From positions 62,001 to 126,000 of the forward strand of contig NZ_BMRE01000016.1 of assembly GCF_014648475.1 (NCBI RefSeq): DNA of 64,000 nt, read 5' to 3'. The notes below the pieces were generated by a model. That model saw only the letters and a program-made list of their open reading frames with translations, was not told where the DNA came from and ran no database searches. Both the position numbers and the translations under genes were made by a program. The stretch is from Lentzea flava (GTDB lineage: Bacteria; Actinomycetota; Actinomycetes; Mycobacteriales; Pseudonocardiaceae). Of this stretch, positions 41,173-49,966 are shown in pieces (positions within the stretch are counted from its first letter, which is position 1; every line of letters begins with the position of its first letter).

Positions 41173-42022
41173 GACGAGCGACTTCAACCCCACCCTCGAC
41201 GTCCAGACCATCTCGGCGGACGGCCTGCGTGTTCACTACAAACGCGCAGGTCAGGGGCCGACGGTGGTGCTGCTGCACGGCAGCGGGTCGTCGTTGGAGG
41301 GCTTCGAGCGGGTGGCGGCGCTGTTGTCGGCGTCCTACGACGTGATCCGCCCGGACCTGCCGGGATTCGGGCGCACGGGGCCGCGGCCGGACCGCGACTA
41401 CCGCGTCCGGACGTACGCGCGGACGATCGCCCGTTTCACGGCCGCGTTGCAGGTGCCGCACTTCGTGGTGGTCGGGAACTCGCTGGGCGGCAACATCGCG
41501 TGGAACCTGGCGCTGGACGCGCCGGAGCGGGTCGACGGGTTGGTGCTCGTCAACGCCACCGGCTATCCGGAGAAGTCGTTGCCCGCCGGGTTGCGGCTGG
41601 CGCGCAACCCGTTGCTGCGCCCCGTGTTGCGGCGGTGGCTGCCGCGCAGCGCGACCGAACGCGGGTTGCGCGAAGCAGTCGGGCCGAACTCGGCGATCGT
41701 GGACGACGCCATGGTGGACCGGGTGCACGCGTTGACGAGCCGCCCTGGGAACCGGTCGGCGTTCGTCGACTTCGCCAACACCGACCAGCCGGACCGCAGC
41801 GGTGAGATCAAGTCGATCACCGTCCCGACACTGGTCCTGCGCAGCGCCGAGATCGACGGGCAGCACTTCGCTCGCGACATCCCGGGCGCTCAGGAGCGCG
41901 TACACCCCGACGGCGGGCATCTGCTGCCGGAGGAACACCCGGACTGGGTGGCCGCGGCGATCGCGGAGTTCCTGCCCGCGGTCACGGAAAAGTCCCGCTA
42001 CCGCAAGGAGGAGCGGCGATGA
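41171..42022 (+). CDS. Alpha/beta hydrolase (first of the operon)
   Basis: The 283-residue protein has the alpha/beta-hydrolase oxyanion block LLHGSGSS (34-41), nucleophile Ser104 in VVGNSLGGN and the late histidine in HPDGGHLLPEEHP. Family members include esterases and meta-cleavage-product (C-C bond) hydrolases; the overall length and motif spacing fit the latter, but no extradiol dioxygenase is in this operon. Its stop overlaps the next ATG. Divergent from tetR. Confidence 0.9.
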   Translation: MTSDFNPTLDVQTISADGLRVHYKRAGQGPTVVLLHGSGSSLEGFERVAALLSASYDVIRPDLPGFGRTGPRPDRDYRVRTYARTIARFTAALQVPHFVVVGNSLGGNIAWNLALDAPERVDGLVLVNATGYPEKSLPAGLRLARNPLLRPVLRRWLPRSATERGLREAVGPNSAIVDDAMVDRVHALTSRPGNRSAFVDFANTDQPDRSGEIKSITVPTLVLRSAEIDGQHFARDIPGAQERVHPDGGHLLPEEHPDWVAAAIAEFLPAVTEKSRYRKEERR

Positions 42023-42915
42023 GGTACTTCGTCGCGTCCGATGAGGACATTCGACTCGACGCGGCGACGCGACGCGCCTTGCGCGGCAGCTACGTCGAAC
42101 TGTCCGACGGTGTGACGCACTACGAGCTGACCGGTCCCGAGGACGGCGCACTCGTCGTGCTGGTCGGCGGCATCACGATCCCGCTGTTCTACTGGGACAA
42201 GACCGCAGAGCAGCTGCACGCCCGAGGACTGCGCACCCTCGCCTACAGCGCCTACGGCCGTGGCGGTTCCGATCGGGTTCGACGTACCTACGACGAGGCA
42301 CTGTTCGTCCGGCAACTGGCCGAACTGACCGCGGCACTGGACCTCACGCCACCGTGGCACGTGGTCGGCACCTCGATGGGCGCCCTCGTCGCGATGGCGT
42401 ACACGAACCGGTATCCGGAAGCCGTTGCCACGCTCACCGTCGTCGGCCCGGCCGGTCTGGGGCGGCGTCCCCTGCCGCAACGGTTGCTGCGCAACGATTT
42501 CCTGAGCGGGTTCGTCGCCAGGCGCTTCGGCCGCAGGTTGCTGGAGGGACACCTCGGGCACAACGTCCGCGACCCCGCCCTCTCCGCCGAACTGGTCGCG
42601 ATGGTGCGCGACGCCTACCGGTGTGAAGGCTCGCTCTACTCGTTCTTCCAGACCCTGCAGGACTTCCCGCTGTACGAGCGGCAGGAGCTCTTCCGGCGCA
42701 CGGGCGAGCTCGGCATCCCGGCCCTGCTGGTGTGGGGCGACGACGACCAGGTCACCCCGATCACCCATCTCGACACCGTCACCAAGCTGCTGCGGCCACG
42801 ACAAACACACGTCATCACCCAATGCGGCCACATGGCCCCGTTCGAACGGCCTCACGACGTCGGCGACCTGCTCGCGTCGTTCGTCGTTCCCCAGTCAGAT
42901 CGGCTAGAACCATGA
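42019..42915 (+). CDS. Alpha/beta hydrolase (second of the operon)
   Basis: The 298-residue protein shows nucleophile Ser119 in VVGTSMGAL, an acid in VWGDDDQVTP and histidine in QCGHMAPFERP. The oxyanion region is atypical (VLVGGITIP in place of the usual HG), and sequence similarity to the preceding hydrolase is low, so it is not a recent duplicate. ATGA overlaps on both sides place it firmly in the operon. A specific ester or lactone substrate is likely but unknown. Confidence 0.9.
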   Translation: MRYFVASDEDIRLDAATRRALRGSYVELSDGVTHYELTGPEDGALVVLVGGITIPLFYWDKTAEQLHARGLRTLAYSAYGRGGSDRVRRTYDEALFVRQLAELTAALDLTPPWHVVGTSMGALVAMAYTNRYPEAVATLTVVGPAGLGRRPLPQRLLRNDFLSGFVARRFGRRLLEGHLGHNVRDPALSAELVAMVRDAYRCEGSLYSFFQTLQDFPLYERQELFRRTGELGIPALLVWGDDDQVTPITHLDTVTKLLRPRQTHVITQCGHMAPFERPHDVGDLLASFVVPQSDRLEP

Positions 42916-44486
42916 ACGATCCCAGGACTTCCCAGACCCTCGACGTGCTGATCGCCGGTGCCGGCCCGACCGGCACCACGCTGGCCGTCGACCTTCTGCG
43001 TCGCGGCGTGAACGTCCGCATCATCGACAAGGCAGCGCACTCCTTCGAAGGCTCTCGCGCCAAGGGCATCCAGCCGCGGACACTCGAGGTGTTCGACGAT
43101 CTCGGCGCGGTCGACGGGATCCTCGCCGGCAGCAGCGACTATCCGCGCCTCGGCATCCACCTGGGACCGCTCGCCGCACCGTGGCGCATGTTCCGCAACC
43201 GTGAACGCACGACCGACGTTCCCCACCCGAACACCCGGCTGATTCCCCAGTACCGCACGGACAGCGTGCTGCACGACCGGCTCGAGCAACTGGGCGGGAG
43301 GGTCGAGTACGGCCGGGAGCTCGTGGAGTTCGTGCAGGACAGCACATCGGTCACCGCGACGACGTCCGGTGACGGCGGCATCGAGAAGATCACCGCGCGT
43401 TACCTCGTGGGCGCCGAAGGCGGTTCGAGCGCCGTCCGCAGCCAGCTCGGCCTGAGCTTCCTCGGCACGACCGACGAACAGGACCGGATGCTGATCGTCG
43501 ACGCGGTCACCACCGGTCTGTCCCGCGATCGCTGGCACATCTGGCCCGGCGTGAAGGGCCGGTTCGCAGGCGCCTGCCCGCTGCCGCACAGCGACCTGTT
43601 CCAGTGGATGATCCGGCTGTCGCCGGACGAGGAACCCCCGGAGGGGGTGGAGGCGATCACCCGGCGGATCCAGGCGCACACCCACAACCGGAACATCGCA
43701 CTGCGCGACATCCGGTGGCGGTCGGTGTTCCGGCCCAACATCCGCCTGGCGGAGGCCTATCGCCGCGGGCGGGTCTTCCTCGCGGGCGACGCCGCGCACG
43801 TGCACACGCCAGCCGGCGCACAGGGCCTCAACACCGGCGTTCAGGACGCCTACAACCTCGGCTGGAAGCTCGCCCAGGTGCTCGCGGGAGCCGACCCGCG
43901 GCTGCTGGACAGCTACGAGGCCGAACGCCTGCCGATCGCCGCGGGTGTGCTCGGCCTGTCCACGAAGAAGTACGAAGGCATCGCGAAGCTCGACCCGTCG
44001 AGCCTGCGCCGTGGCAAGGACGAGCAGCAGTTGTCGCTGACCTACTACGGCGGCCCGCTCGCACCCACCGACTGCGACCGCACGACGACGCTGCAGGTCG
44101 GCGATCGTGCGCCGGACACCGAGCTGCTCGGCTCGGACGGCACGTCGGTGCGCCTGTTCGACACCTACCGGGGCCCGCACTTCACCGTTGTCGCCTACGG
44201 CCCGGATGCCGCCGACGCCGCCGAAGAACTCGACTGGCCGGCAGCGGGGGCGCCGCTGCGGCGGGTCGTCGTCGATGCCGACGCCGATGCCGACGCCAAG
44301 GCCGACCACGTGCTCACCGATGCTCGGGAAGACTTCCGCCACATCTACGGGGTCAAGGGGGACACACTGCTGCTCATCCGGCCCGACGGCTACATCGGGC
44401 ACATCGCCACCCGCGACTTCCTCACCTCGATCCGTACCGCCGCTCGCACCATGACGCCCGCGGCCCAGCAGGAGACCGTCCGATGA
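42912..44486 (+). CDS. FAD-dependent aromatic hydroxylase with thioredoxin-like C-terminal domain
   Basis: The 524-residue protein has GAGPTG (16-21), the DxxxxR-type block RAKGIQPRTLEVFDDLG and the FAD motif FLAGDAAHVHTPAGAQGLNT. The last about 140 residues (VGDRAPDTELLGSDGTSVRL to LLLIRPDGYIGHI) form the thioredoxin-like domain found in phenol-type and polyketide hydroxylases. It would hydroxylate an aromatic or polyketide substrate with NAD(P)H and O2. The start at 42912 overlaps the hydrolase stop. Confidence 0.92.
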   Translation: MNDPRTSQTLDVLIAGAGPTGTTLAVDLLRRGVNVRIIDKAAHSFEGSRAKGIQPRTLEVFDDLGAVDGILAGSSDYPRLGIHLGPLAAPWRMFRNRERTTDVPHPNTRLIPQYRTDSVLHDRLEQLGGRVEYGRELVEFVQDSTSVTATTSGDGGIEKITARYLVGAEGGSSAVRSQLGLSFLGTTDEQDRMLIVDAVTTGLSRDRWHIWPGVKGRFAGACPLPHSDLFQWMIRLSPDEEPPEGVEAITRRIQAHTHNRNIALRDIRWRSVFRPNIRLAEAYRRGRVFLAGDAAHVHTPAGAQGLNTGVQDAYNLGWKLAQVLAGADPRLLDSYEAERLPIAAGVLGLSTKKYEGIAKLDPSSLRRGKDEQQLSLTYYGGPLAPTDCDRTTTLQVGDRAPDTELLGSDGTSVRLFDTYRGPHFTVVAYGPDAADAAEELDWPAAGAPLRRVVVDADADADAKADHVLTDAREDFRHIYGVKGDTLLLIRPDGYIGHIATRDFLTSIRTAARTMTPAAQQETVR

Positions 44487-45793
44487 CCCGCATTCTGCTG
44501 CGTGGCGCGCAGGTGATCACCATGGCGCCGCACCGGCCCGACGCCGAACGCTGCGACGTCCTCGTCGACGGCGACCGCATCGCCGGGATCGGCGGCGACC
44601 TCGACGCAACCGGCGCGGAGATCGTCGACGTCACGGACCGGATCATCATGCCCGGCCTGGTCAACGCCCACCTGCACACGTGGCAGACCGCGTTGCGCGG
44701 CGTGGGCGTCGACTGGACACTCGCGGACTACCTCGGCCGCATGCACGGCGCCGTGGCCAAGCACTACCGCCCCGAGGACATGCGCGTCGGCACGCTCGCC
44801 GGTGCGCTGAGCCAGCTCGACCGCGGCACCACGACCCTGGGCGACTGGTGCCACAACACACCCACGCCGGACCACACCGACGCGGCGATCGACGGCCTGC
44901 TGTCGTCCGGCATCCGCGGGGTCTTCCTGCACGGCACCCCCTACTCCGCCGCCGACGCGGCCCACCCGGTGAGTGAGATCGACCGGCTGCTCGACGGCCC
45001 GGCCGGCACCCACGCACTGCTCACCTTCGGCCTGGCCGTCCGCGGCCCGCAACTGTCCACTCCGGACGTCGCGGTCACCGACTTCCGCGCCGCCGCCGAG
45101 CGCGGGATCGTCGTGTCGATGCACCAGAGCGGCGGTGCACCGGGGCCGGGATGGGAGGCCGTGCGCGCCGCCGGGTTGCTGAGCCCCTCCACCAACGTCG
45201 TGCACGGCGCAGGGCTCACCGACGAGTGGATCAAGATCCTGGTCGACGCGGGCGCGAGCGTCACGTGCACGCCAGAGAACGAGCTCGGCCAGGGCCACGG
45301 CTCCCCCGTCACCGGACACCTGCTCGAACTCGGCGCCGCGCCGTCACTGGGCACCGACACCGACGCGGTCACTCCCGGCGACGTGCTCTCCGCCGCCAGG
45401 ATCGCACTCGCGCACCAGCGCGACCGCGACCACGACCACCACCGGCAGACCACCGGCACGTTCTCCCTGAGCGCGACGATCACCGCCAAGCAGGCGCTGG
45501 CCTGGGCAACGGTCGAAGGCGCGCGAGCGCTGGGCCTCGACGACCGCGTCGGCAAGCTGGAGGCGGGCATGCAGGCCGACCTCGTCGTCATCGACGGCTC
45601 CGCACCGAGGATGTGGCCGGTCACCGATCCGGTCGCGACGGCGCTGCACGCCGGTGCCGGCGACATCGAGTCGGTCATGATCGCCGGACGGTGGCGCAAA
45701 CGGCAGCACGCCCTCGTCGACGTGGACCTCGATGCGCTGCGAGGACAACTCCAGGAGTCCGCGAACCACCTCCTGCCCGATCTCGTGGACTGA
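44483..45793 (+). CDS. TRZ/ATZ-type metal-dependent amidohydrolase (deaminase/chlorohydrolase-like)
   Basis: The 436-residue enzyme has the subtype signature NAHLHTWQ (metal His63/His65), a third His in VSMHQSGG, a fourth in VVHGAGL, and the metal Asp in LGTDTDAV. These match the cytosine-deaminase/triazine-hydrolase group, which deaminates or dehalogenates N-heterocycles or guanidino-like groups. The position of a C-N hydrolase beside a ring hydroxylase suggests breakdown of a nitrogenous aromatic compound (inference). Overlaps the monooxygenase stop (ATGA). Confidence 0.9.
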   Translation: MTRILLRGAQVITMAPHRPDAERCDVLVDGDRIAGIGGDLDATGAEIVDVTDRIIMPGLVNAHLHTWQTALRGVGVDWTLADYLGRMHGAVAKHYRPEDMRVGTLAGALSQLDRGTTTLGDWCHNTPTPDHTDAAIDGLLSSGIRGVFLHGTPYSAADAAHPVSEIDRLLDGPAGTHALLTFGLAVRGPQLSTPDVAVTDFRAAAERGIVVSMHQSGGAPGPGWEAVRAAGLLSPSTNVVHGAGLTDEWIKILVDAGASVTCTPENELGQGHGSPVTGHLLELGAAPSLGTDTDAVTPGDVLSAARIALAHQRDRDHDHHRQTTGTFSLSATITAKQALAWATVEGARALGLDDRVGKLEAGMQADLVVIDGSAPRMWPVTDPVATALHAGAGDIESVMIAGRWRKRQHALVDVDLDALRGQLQESANHLLPDLVD

Positions 45794-45801
45794 CCGCTGC
45801 T

Positions 45802-46704
45802 GTGCGCCTGCGCCAAATCGAGTACTTCGTCGCCATCTGCGAAGCCGGTTCCTTCAACCGGGCGGCGAACGAGCTGCGCGTCGCGCAGCCGTCGCTGTCG
45901 CAACAGATTCAGGCACTGGAGAAGGAACTGGGCGCGGAGTTGCTCGAACGCGGCCGCCAGGGCATCTCCCTCACCGCGGCGGGCCGGATCTTCCTGCCGC
46001 AGGCGCGGGCGGTGCTCGCCGCGGTGGAGTCGGCCCGCAGATCGGTGGCGGATCTGGTCCGCGGAATGGCCGGTGAGCTCCACGTGCTGACCGTCCGGTC
46101 GGTCGCCTCCGGGGTCCTGCCCGCCGCCGTGGTGCGCTGGCACGAGCACCACCCCACGACAGTGCTGCGACTGCACGACTACTCCCACCGCCGCGACCTC
46201 GAGGCCGCGCTGCGCGGCGGCCGCGGCGACCTGGCCATCGGGCCGCGGCCGCGGGACTGGGACGGCGACATCACGACTCTCGGCTTCGAAAGGCTCGTGC
46301 TGGCAGGGCGCGGCCCGTTCGACGCGGGCCGCGCCACGTCCGCCGAACTGGCCGAGGGCAAGTGGGTCGGCTTCGAACCCGAGCAGGGCATGTCGGAGGT
46401 CCTGGACTGGGCCGCGCGGTCGCTCGGGTTCACGCCGCGTCTGGTCGCCCGCGTCGGTCAGGTCACCGCCGCCCTGCGGCTCGCCGTCGAGGGCGTCGGC
46501 CTGACGATCGTCCCGGCGAACGCCGTGCCGCACGGCTGGAGCGCGCACGTTCGCTCACTGGACCCGCCGCTCTACCGCGAACTGACCGTGTACGGTCGCG
46601 GCCCGATGGTGCACCTCGCCCGGCGGTTCGTGGACCTGGTGGGCTCGGTGGAACTGCCGCTGGTCAGCCGACCGGATCTGCCAGCCGACGCGCTGGTCTG
46701 CTGA
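45802..46704 (+). CDS. LysR-family regulator at the end of the second catabolic operon
   Basis: The 300-residue protein starts at GTG, 8 bases after the amidohydrolase stop. The winged helix-turn-helix is at residues 1-60 (GSFNRAANELRVAQPSLSQQ, then IQALEKELGAELLERGRQG); the co-inducer domain follows. It is co-transcribed with the hydrolase-monooxygenase genes and faces the DUF3500 gene. It may sense a pathway intermediate and activate this operon or the divergent pair at 48958/49162. Confidence 0.9.
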   Translation: MRLRQIEYFVAICEAGSFNRAANELRVAQPSLSQQIQALEKELGAELLERGRQGISLTAAGRIFLPQARAVLAAVESARRSVADLVRGMAGELHVLTVRSVASGVLPAAVVRWHEHHPTTVLRLHDYSHRRDLEAALRGGRGDLAIGPRPRDWDGDITTLGFERLVLAGRGPFDAGRATSAELAEGKWVGFEPEQGMSEVLDWAARSLGFTPRLVARVGQVTAALRLAVEGVGLTIVPANAVPHGWSAHVRSLDPPLYRELTVYGRGPMVHLARRFVDLVGSVELPLVSRPDLPADALVC

Positions 46705-46724
46705 CCGGTCCGGTGACGGCGTGA

Positions 46725-47858
46725 TCAGTGCGGGGCCGACGCGCGGTGGGCGGTCAGCGGGTCGAGGCCGAAGTCGCCCTCCGGATCCCGCCACACCGAA
46801 TGCGCGTGATTGGCGTGCCGCTGCGTGTTGTCGTACTCGACGAGCAGACGCGGTCCGGTGAGCCGGTAGTAGTGCGGTTCGCCCGGCGCGAGGCTCCCTG
46901 CCCAGGCCAGGTGCACGAGGTCGAGGTTGCGGTCGTCGAGGTAGTGCCGGCGGTGGGCGTCGGCGATCGGCTGGGGCGAGCGGTCGGTGTACGTCGCGAG
47001 CAGGCCTCGCAGCAGACGTCGTTGCTCCGCCGTCATGTCCCGCGCGGCGACACCCTGCGGTCGGTGGCCGATGGCGAGCCGCGCGTGGTCCGCTTCGGTG
47101 TAGCCGGAACCGTTCTCCGCGACTTCGTCGATCCGGTCGACGAGAGCGGCCAGGCGCGGGGTGGGCAGCGGGCCGCGGAACAGGTGCTGCATGTGGATCA
47201 TCCGGTCGCCCGGCCGGACGACGGCCCGGTTGCCGGAGACGATGTCGGAGATCGCACGGGGGTGGAGCATGGCCTGGGCTCGTTCGGGCGCCGGAAGGGA
47301 TTCCATCAGCGTGCGCGCGAGTTCCTCCGGGCCGCCGAGCGGTCGCAGTGTCCAGCCGAGCATCGGCGAGCACGCGGGGTCGGCGCCGAGGAACGACGGG
47401 GTCACCGCGGCGATCCGTCCGTCCCGCACCAGCAGGTTGACCGACAGGTGGTGTCCGCCCACGCGCCAGCCCCACGTGGTGTCGCCGGGCTGACCGAAGA
47501 CCCGGACCCAGTACAGGCCGGGATCGCGGCCACGCTCCCTGCCCCAGTCCGCCTGCCACCCCTCGAGCTCGTCGAGGACGTTCTCCAGGCCCATCACGGT
47601 GCAGGCGGTGACGTAGGCCTGGCGGGTCAGGCCGGTGGCCAGCAGCTGCATGACCAGGCTCTGCTGCCGGGGCGCGAGCTCGCGCAGCGCGACTCCGCCG
47701 TGGTCGGTGGGGGTGTAGAACCACCGGACCCGTTCGGCTTCGACCGAGGGATCGTCGAGCGGATGCTGGTGAGCGCGGCCGCGAAGCGCCGGTGGAAGCC
47801 CGTCGAGGAGTTCGGTGGCGACCCGTGTCATGTGCGCGACGGTGGTGTGCTCGTCCAT
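46725..47858 (-). CDS. DUF3500-family protein
   Basis: The 377-residue protein matches the DUF3500 pattern: VMGLENVLDELEG, WGWRVGGHHLSVNLLV, then TPSFLGADPA and HYYRLTGPRLLVEYDNTQR. No signal peptide is seen. The function of the family is unknown; the conserved His pairs (GGHH, and a terminal NHAHS) hint at metal binding. It lies 2 bases downstream of the zinc dehydrogenase stop and has no good ribosome site, so it is translated by coupling. Pairing with a dehydrogenase in a catabolic locus suggests an enzyme rather than a structural protein. Confidence 0.85.
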   Translation of the reverse strand: MDEHTTVAHMTRVATELLDGLPPALRGRAHQHPLDDPSVEAERVRWFYTPTDHGGVALRELAPRQQSLVMQLLATGLTRQAYVTACTVMGLENVLDELEGWQADWGRERGRDPGLYWVRVFGQPGDTTWGWRVGGHHLSVNLLVRDGRIAAVTPSFLGADPACSPMLGWTLRPLGGPEELARTLMESLPAPERAQAMLHPRAISDIVSGNRAVVRPGDRMIHMQHLFRGPLPTPRLAALVDRIDEVAENGSGYTEADHARLAIGHRPQGVAARDMTAEQRRLLRGLLATYTDRSPQPIADAHRRHYLDDRNLDLVHLAWAGSLAPGEPHYYRLTGPRLLVEYDNTQRHANHAHSVWRDPEGDFGLDPLTAHRASAPH

Positions 47859-47860
47859 GG

Positions 47861-48958
47861 TCAGCTTGCGGCCGGGTCGTCCGCGATGTCGAGCATGACC
47901 TTGATGGCGTCACCCCGCCGCTCGGCGTAGGTGTCGAACGCCTCGGTCACCTCCTCGAGCGGGAAGTGGTGCGTCACCAGGCGGCCGGTGTCGAGCCGCC
48001 CGCGACGCGCCAGGGAGATGCCGCGCGCCAGGGAGCCTGCTCCTTCACCGCGGACGGTGTGCAGCGTGACACCGTTCATCACCGCACGGTTGAGATCGGC
48101 GGTCACCGGCTGGTCGAAGAAGCCCACCAGAACGATCACGCCACCGCGTTTGACCAGACCGAGGGCTTCGTCGACCGCCGCTGGTGCACCGGAGCACTCC
48201 AGGACGACGTCGACACCCTGCCCGGAGGTGACGGCGCGAACCCGCTCGACGGCGGTGCCGTCGCGGACGTCGAGGGCGAGATCGGCGCCGAAGATCTTCC
48301 CCAGTTCCAACCGGGACTCCCGCGTGCCGAGCAACGCGACCAGTTCCGCGCCGAGGGCGTTGGCGACCTGCACCGCGAGCAACCCGATGGGTCCTGGGCC
48401 GAGAACGGCGACCCCGGCACCGACGAGCAGATCGCCCAGCACGTCGAAGGCGTGCATGACGGTGCCGACCGTCGTCAGCACGACACCCGCGTCGAAGCCG
48501 ACTTCGTCGGGCAGGCGGTGCAGCGTCGAGACGTGGTTGAGGACGTAGTCCGCGAAGCCGCCGTTGACGGTCATGCCCTGGGTCCGGTGCCCCTTCTCGT
48601 GGCGGCCGCTGTTCAGGCACGCGGTGTAGGACCCGGAAAGGCAGTTCGCGCACCGCATGCAGCCGCGGTGTGCCTCGGTGACGACCCTGTCGCCGACGCG
48701 AAACTCGTCCACTGTGGACCCGACCGCCACCACCCGGCCGGCGTATTCGTGGCCGGGCACGAACGTGCCCGGCGGCGGGCCGCCGTCGGGGAAGAACGCC
48801 CGGCTGCGGATCTTGAGGTCGGTGCCGCACAGTGACGCGCGGTGCACCCGCACCAGCACGTCTTCTGGTCCCGGCTCCGGCACGGGAAGTTCCTCCACGC
48901 GCAGGTGCCCGGGATCGGCCAGCACCGCCGCCCGCATCACGTCCGGGATCGCGGCCAT
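47861..48958 (-). CDS. Zinc-dependent alcohol/polyol dehydrogenase (MDR family)
   Basis: The 365-residue protein starts at an ATG with GAGGA 8 bases upstream. Catalytic zinc ligands are the Cys in SLCGTDLK and GHE in FVPGHEYAG; the structural zinc loop CMRCANCLSGSYTAC has four cysteines, and the NAD-binding region has GPGPIGLLAVQ. It oxidises an alcohol or sugar alcohol with NAD(P)+. It is transcribed divergently from the SDR/aldolase pair across a long inverted repeat and is coupled to DUF3500. Confidence 0.92.
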   Translation of the reverse strand: MAAIPDVMRAAVLADPGHLRVEELPVPEPGPEDVLVRVHRASLCGTDLKIRSRAFFPDGGPPPGTFVPGHEYAGRVVAVGSTVDEFRVGDRVVTEAHRGCMRCANCLSGSYTACLNSGRHEKGHRTQGMTVNGGFADYVLNHVSTLHRLPDEVGFDAGVVLTTVGTVMHAFDVLGDLLVGAGVAVLGPGPIGLLAVQVANALGAELVALLGTRESRLELGKIFGADLALDVRDGTAVERVRAVTSGQGVDVVLECSGAPAAVDEALGLVKRGGVIVLVGFFDQPVTADLNRAVMNGVTLHTVRGEGAGSLARGISLARRGRLDTGRLVTHHFPLEEVTEAFDTYAERRGDAIKVMLDIADDPAAS

Positions 48959-49039
48959 CGACGATTCCTCACTTTCCTCCGGCGGTTCAGCCCAGTTTCG
49001 ATGCCGCGGACCGAGGGTGTCCAAGACCGAACTCCACTG

Positions 49040-49091
49040 CCTCGAATAGTTGCCGCCTATGGCCGGGGTAATAGGAAACAACTATGCGAGG
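49040..49091. promoter_or_regulatory. 52-bp imperfect inverted repeat between divergent dehydrogenase and SDR genes
   Basis: Outer arms CCTCGAATAGTTG and CAACTATGCGAGG match in 12 of 13 positions and inner arms CCTAT/ATAGG are perfect, around a 10-base centre. It lies midway between the two start codons (82 and 71 bases away). It could be the shared binding site of a regulator controlling both operons; the nearby LysR is a candidate. Confidence 0.55.
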
Positions 49092-49161
49092 AACACGATT
49101 TTGGTATTTGCGCGCCCGGCGCGGAAACCGGTTCGGTGGTTCGGAAACCGGAAGGAGCGCA

Positions 49162-49947
49162 ATGGATCTCGGGATCGCGGATCGAGTGGCGCTGGTGCAC
49201 GGCGCCGGCGGAGGGCTCGGCGGGGCGGTTGCCCGGCGGCTCGCGGCGGAAGGCGCCGTGGTCGCGGTGGCAGATGTGCGCGCCGAAGCGGCGGAAGCCA
49301 CCGCCCGGGCGATCCGCGACGCCGGTGGCCGCGCCCTGCCCCTCGCCTGGAACCTCGCCAACCTGTCCGCGATCGACGCGCACGTCGCGCGGATCGAGGC
49401 CGAACTGGGCCCGGTGGACATCCTGGTGAACAACACCGGCGGCCCGCCGCCGACTGCGGCGCTCGGCAACCCGCCGGCTGTCTGGGAGGAGCACTTCCGG
49501 TCCATGGTGCTGTCGGTGGTGGCGATCGCGGACCGCGTCGTTCCCCGCATGTGCGACCGCGGGTGGGGACGGATCGTGACCAGCACCAGTTCCGGTGTCG
49601 TCGCGCCCATCCCGAACCTCGGCCTGTCCAACTCACTGCGGTCGGCGTTGCTGGGCTGGTCGAAGACCCTGGCTCGCGAGGTGGGCCACGCCGGGGTCAC
49701 GGCCAACGTCGTCGTTCCCGGCAGGATCGGCACCGGCCGCACCCGCTCGCTCGACGAGAACCGGGCCGAACGCGAAGGACGATCGGTGGACGAGGTCGCC
49801 GGCGAGAGCACCGCCTCGATCCCCGTCGGCCGCTACGGCGAGCCCGCCGAGTACGCCGCTGTCGTGGCGTTCCTCGCCAGTGCCCAGGCCTCCTACGTCA
49901 CCGGGTCGCTCGTCCGGGTCGACGGCGGCCTCATCCCCAGCATCTGA
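49162..49947 (+). CDS. SDR-fold oxidoreductase-like protein lacking the usual Tyr-Lys dyad
   Basis: The 261-residue protein has the short-chain dehydrogenase cofactor motif GAGGGLGG (14-21), NNTGG and the catalytic Ser region STSSG (141-145). Where the Y-x-x-x-K dyad should be, 13 residues after Ser143, the sequence reads SNSLR (156-160), so Tyr is Ser and Lys is Arg. It may use an altered mechanism or be a non-redox member. Start ATG with GGAAGGAG upstream; it precedes a DapA-family gene by 19 bases. An earlier in-frame start at 49084 was rejected because it would overlap the inverted repeat and has no ribosome site. Confidence 0.88.
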   Translation: MDLGIADRVALVHGAGGGLGGAVARRLAAEGAVVAVADVRAEAAEATARAIRDAGGRALPLAWNLANLSAIDAHVARIEAELGPVDILVNNTGGPPPTAALGNPPAVWEEHFRSMVLSVVAIADRVVPRMCDRGWGRIVTSTSSGVVAPIPNLGLSNSLRSALLGWSKTLAREVGHAGVTANVVVPGRIGTGRTRSLDENRAEREGRSVDEVAGESTASIPVGRYGEPAEYAAVVAFLASAQASYVTGSLVRVDGGLIPSI

Positions 49948-49966
49948 CCTCGAGGAGCGTCGACCC

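Noticed and set aside
40210..41211. N-terminal extension joining the expansin frame through the TetR region
   Set aside because: It runs antisense-like through the tetR gene in another frame; the ATG at 40209 directly begins a signal peptide with a good ribosome site.
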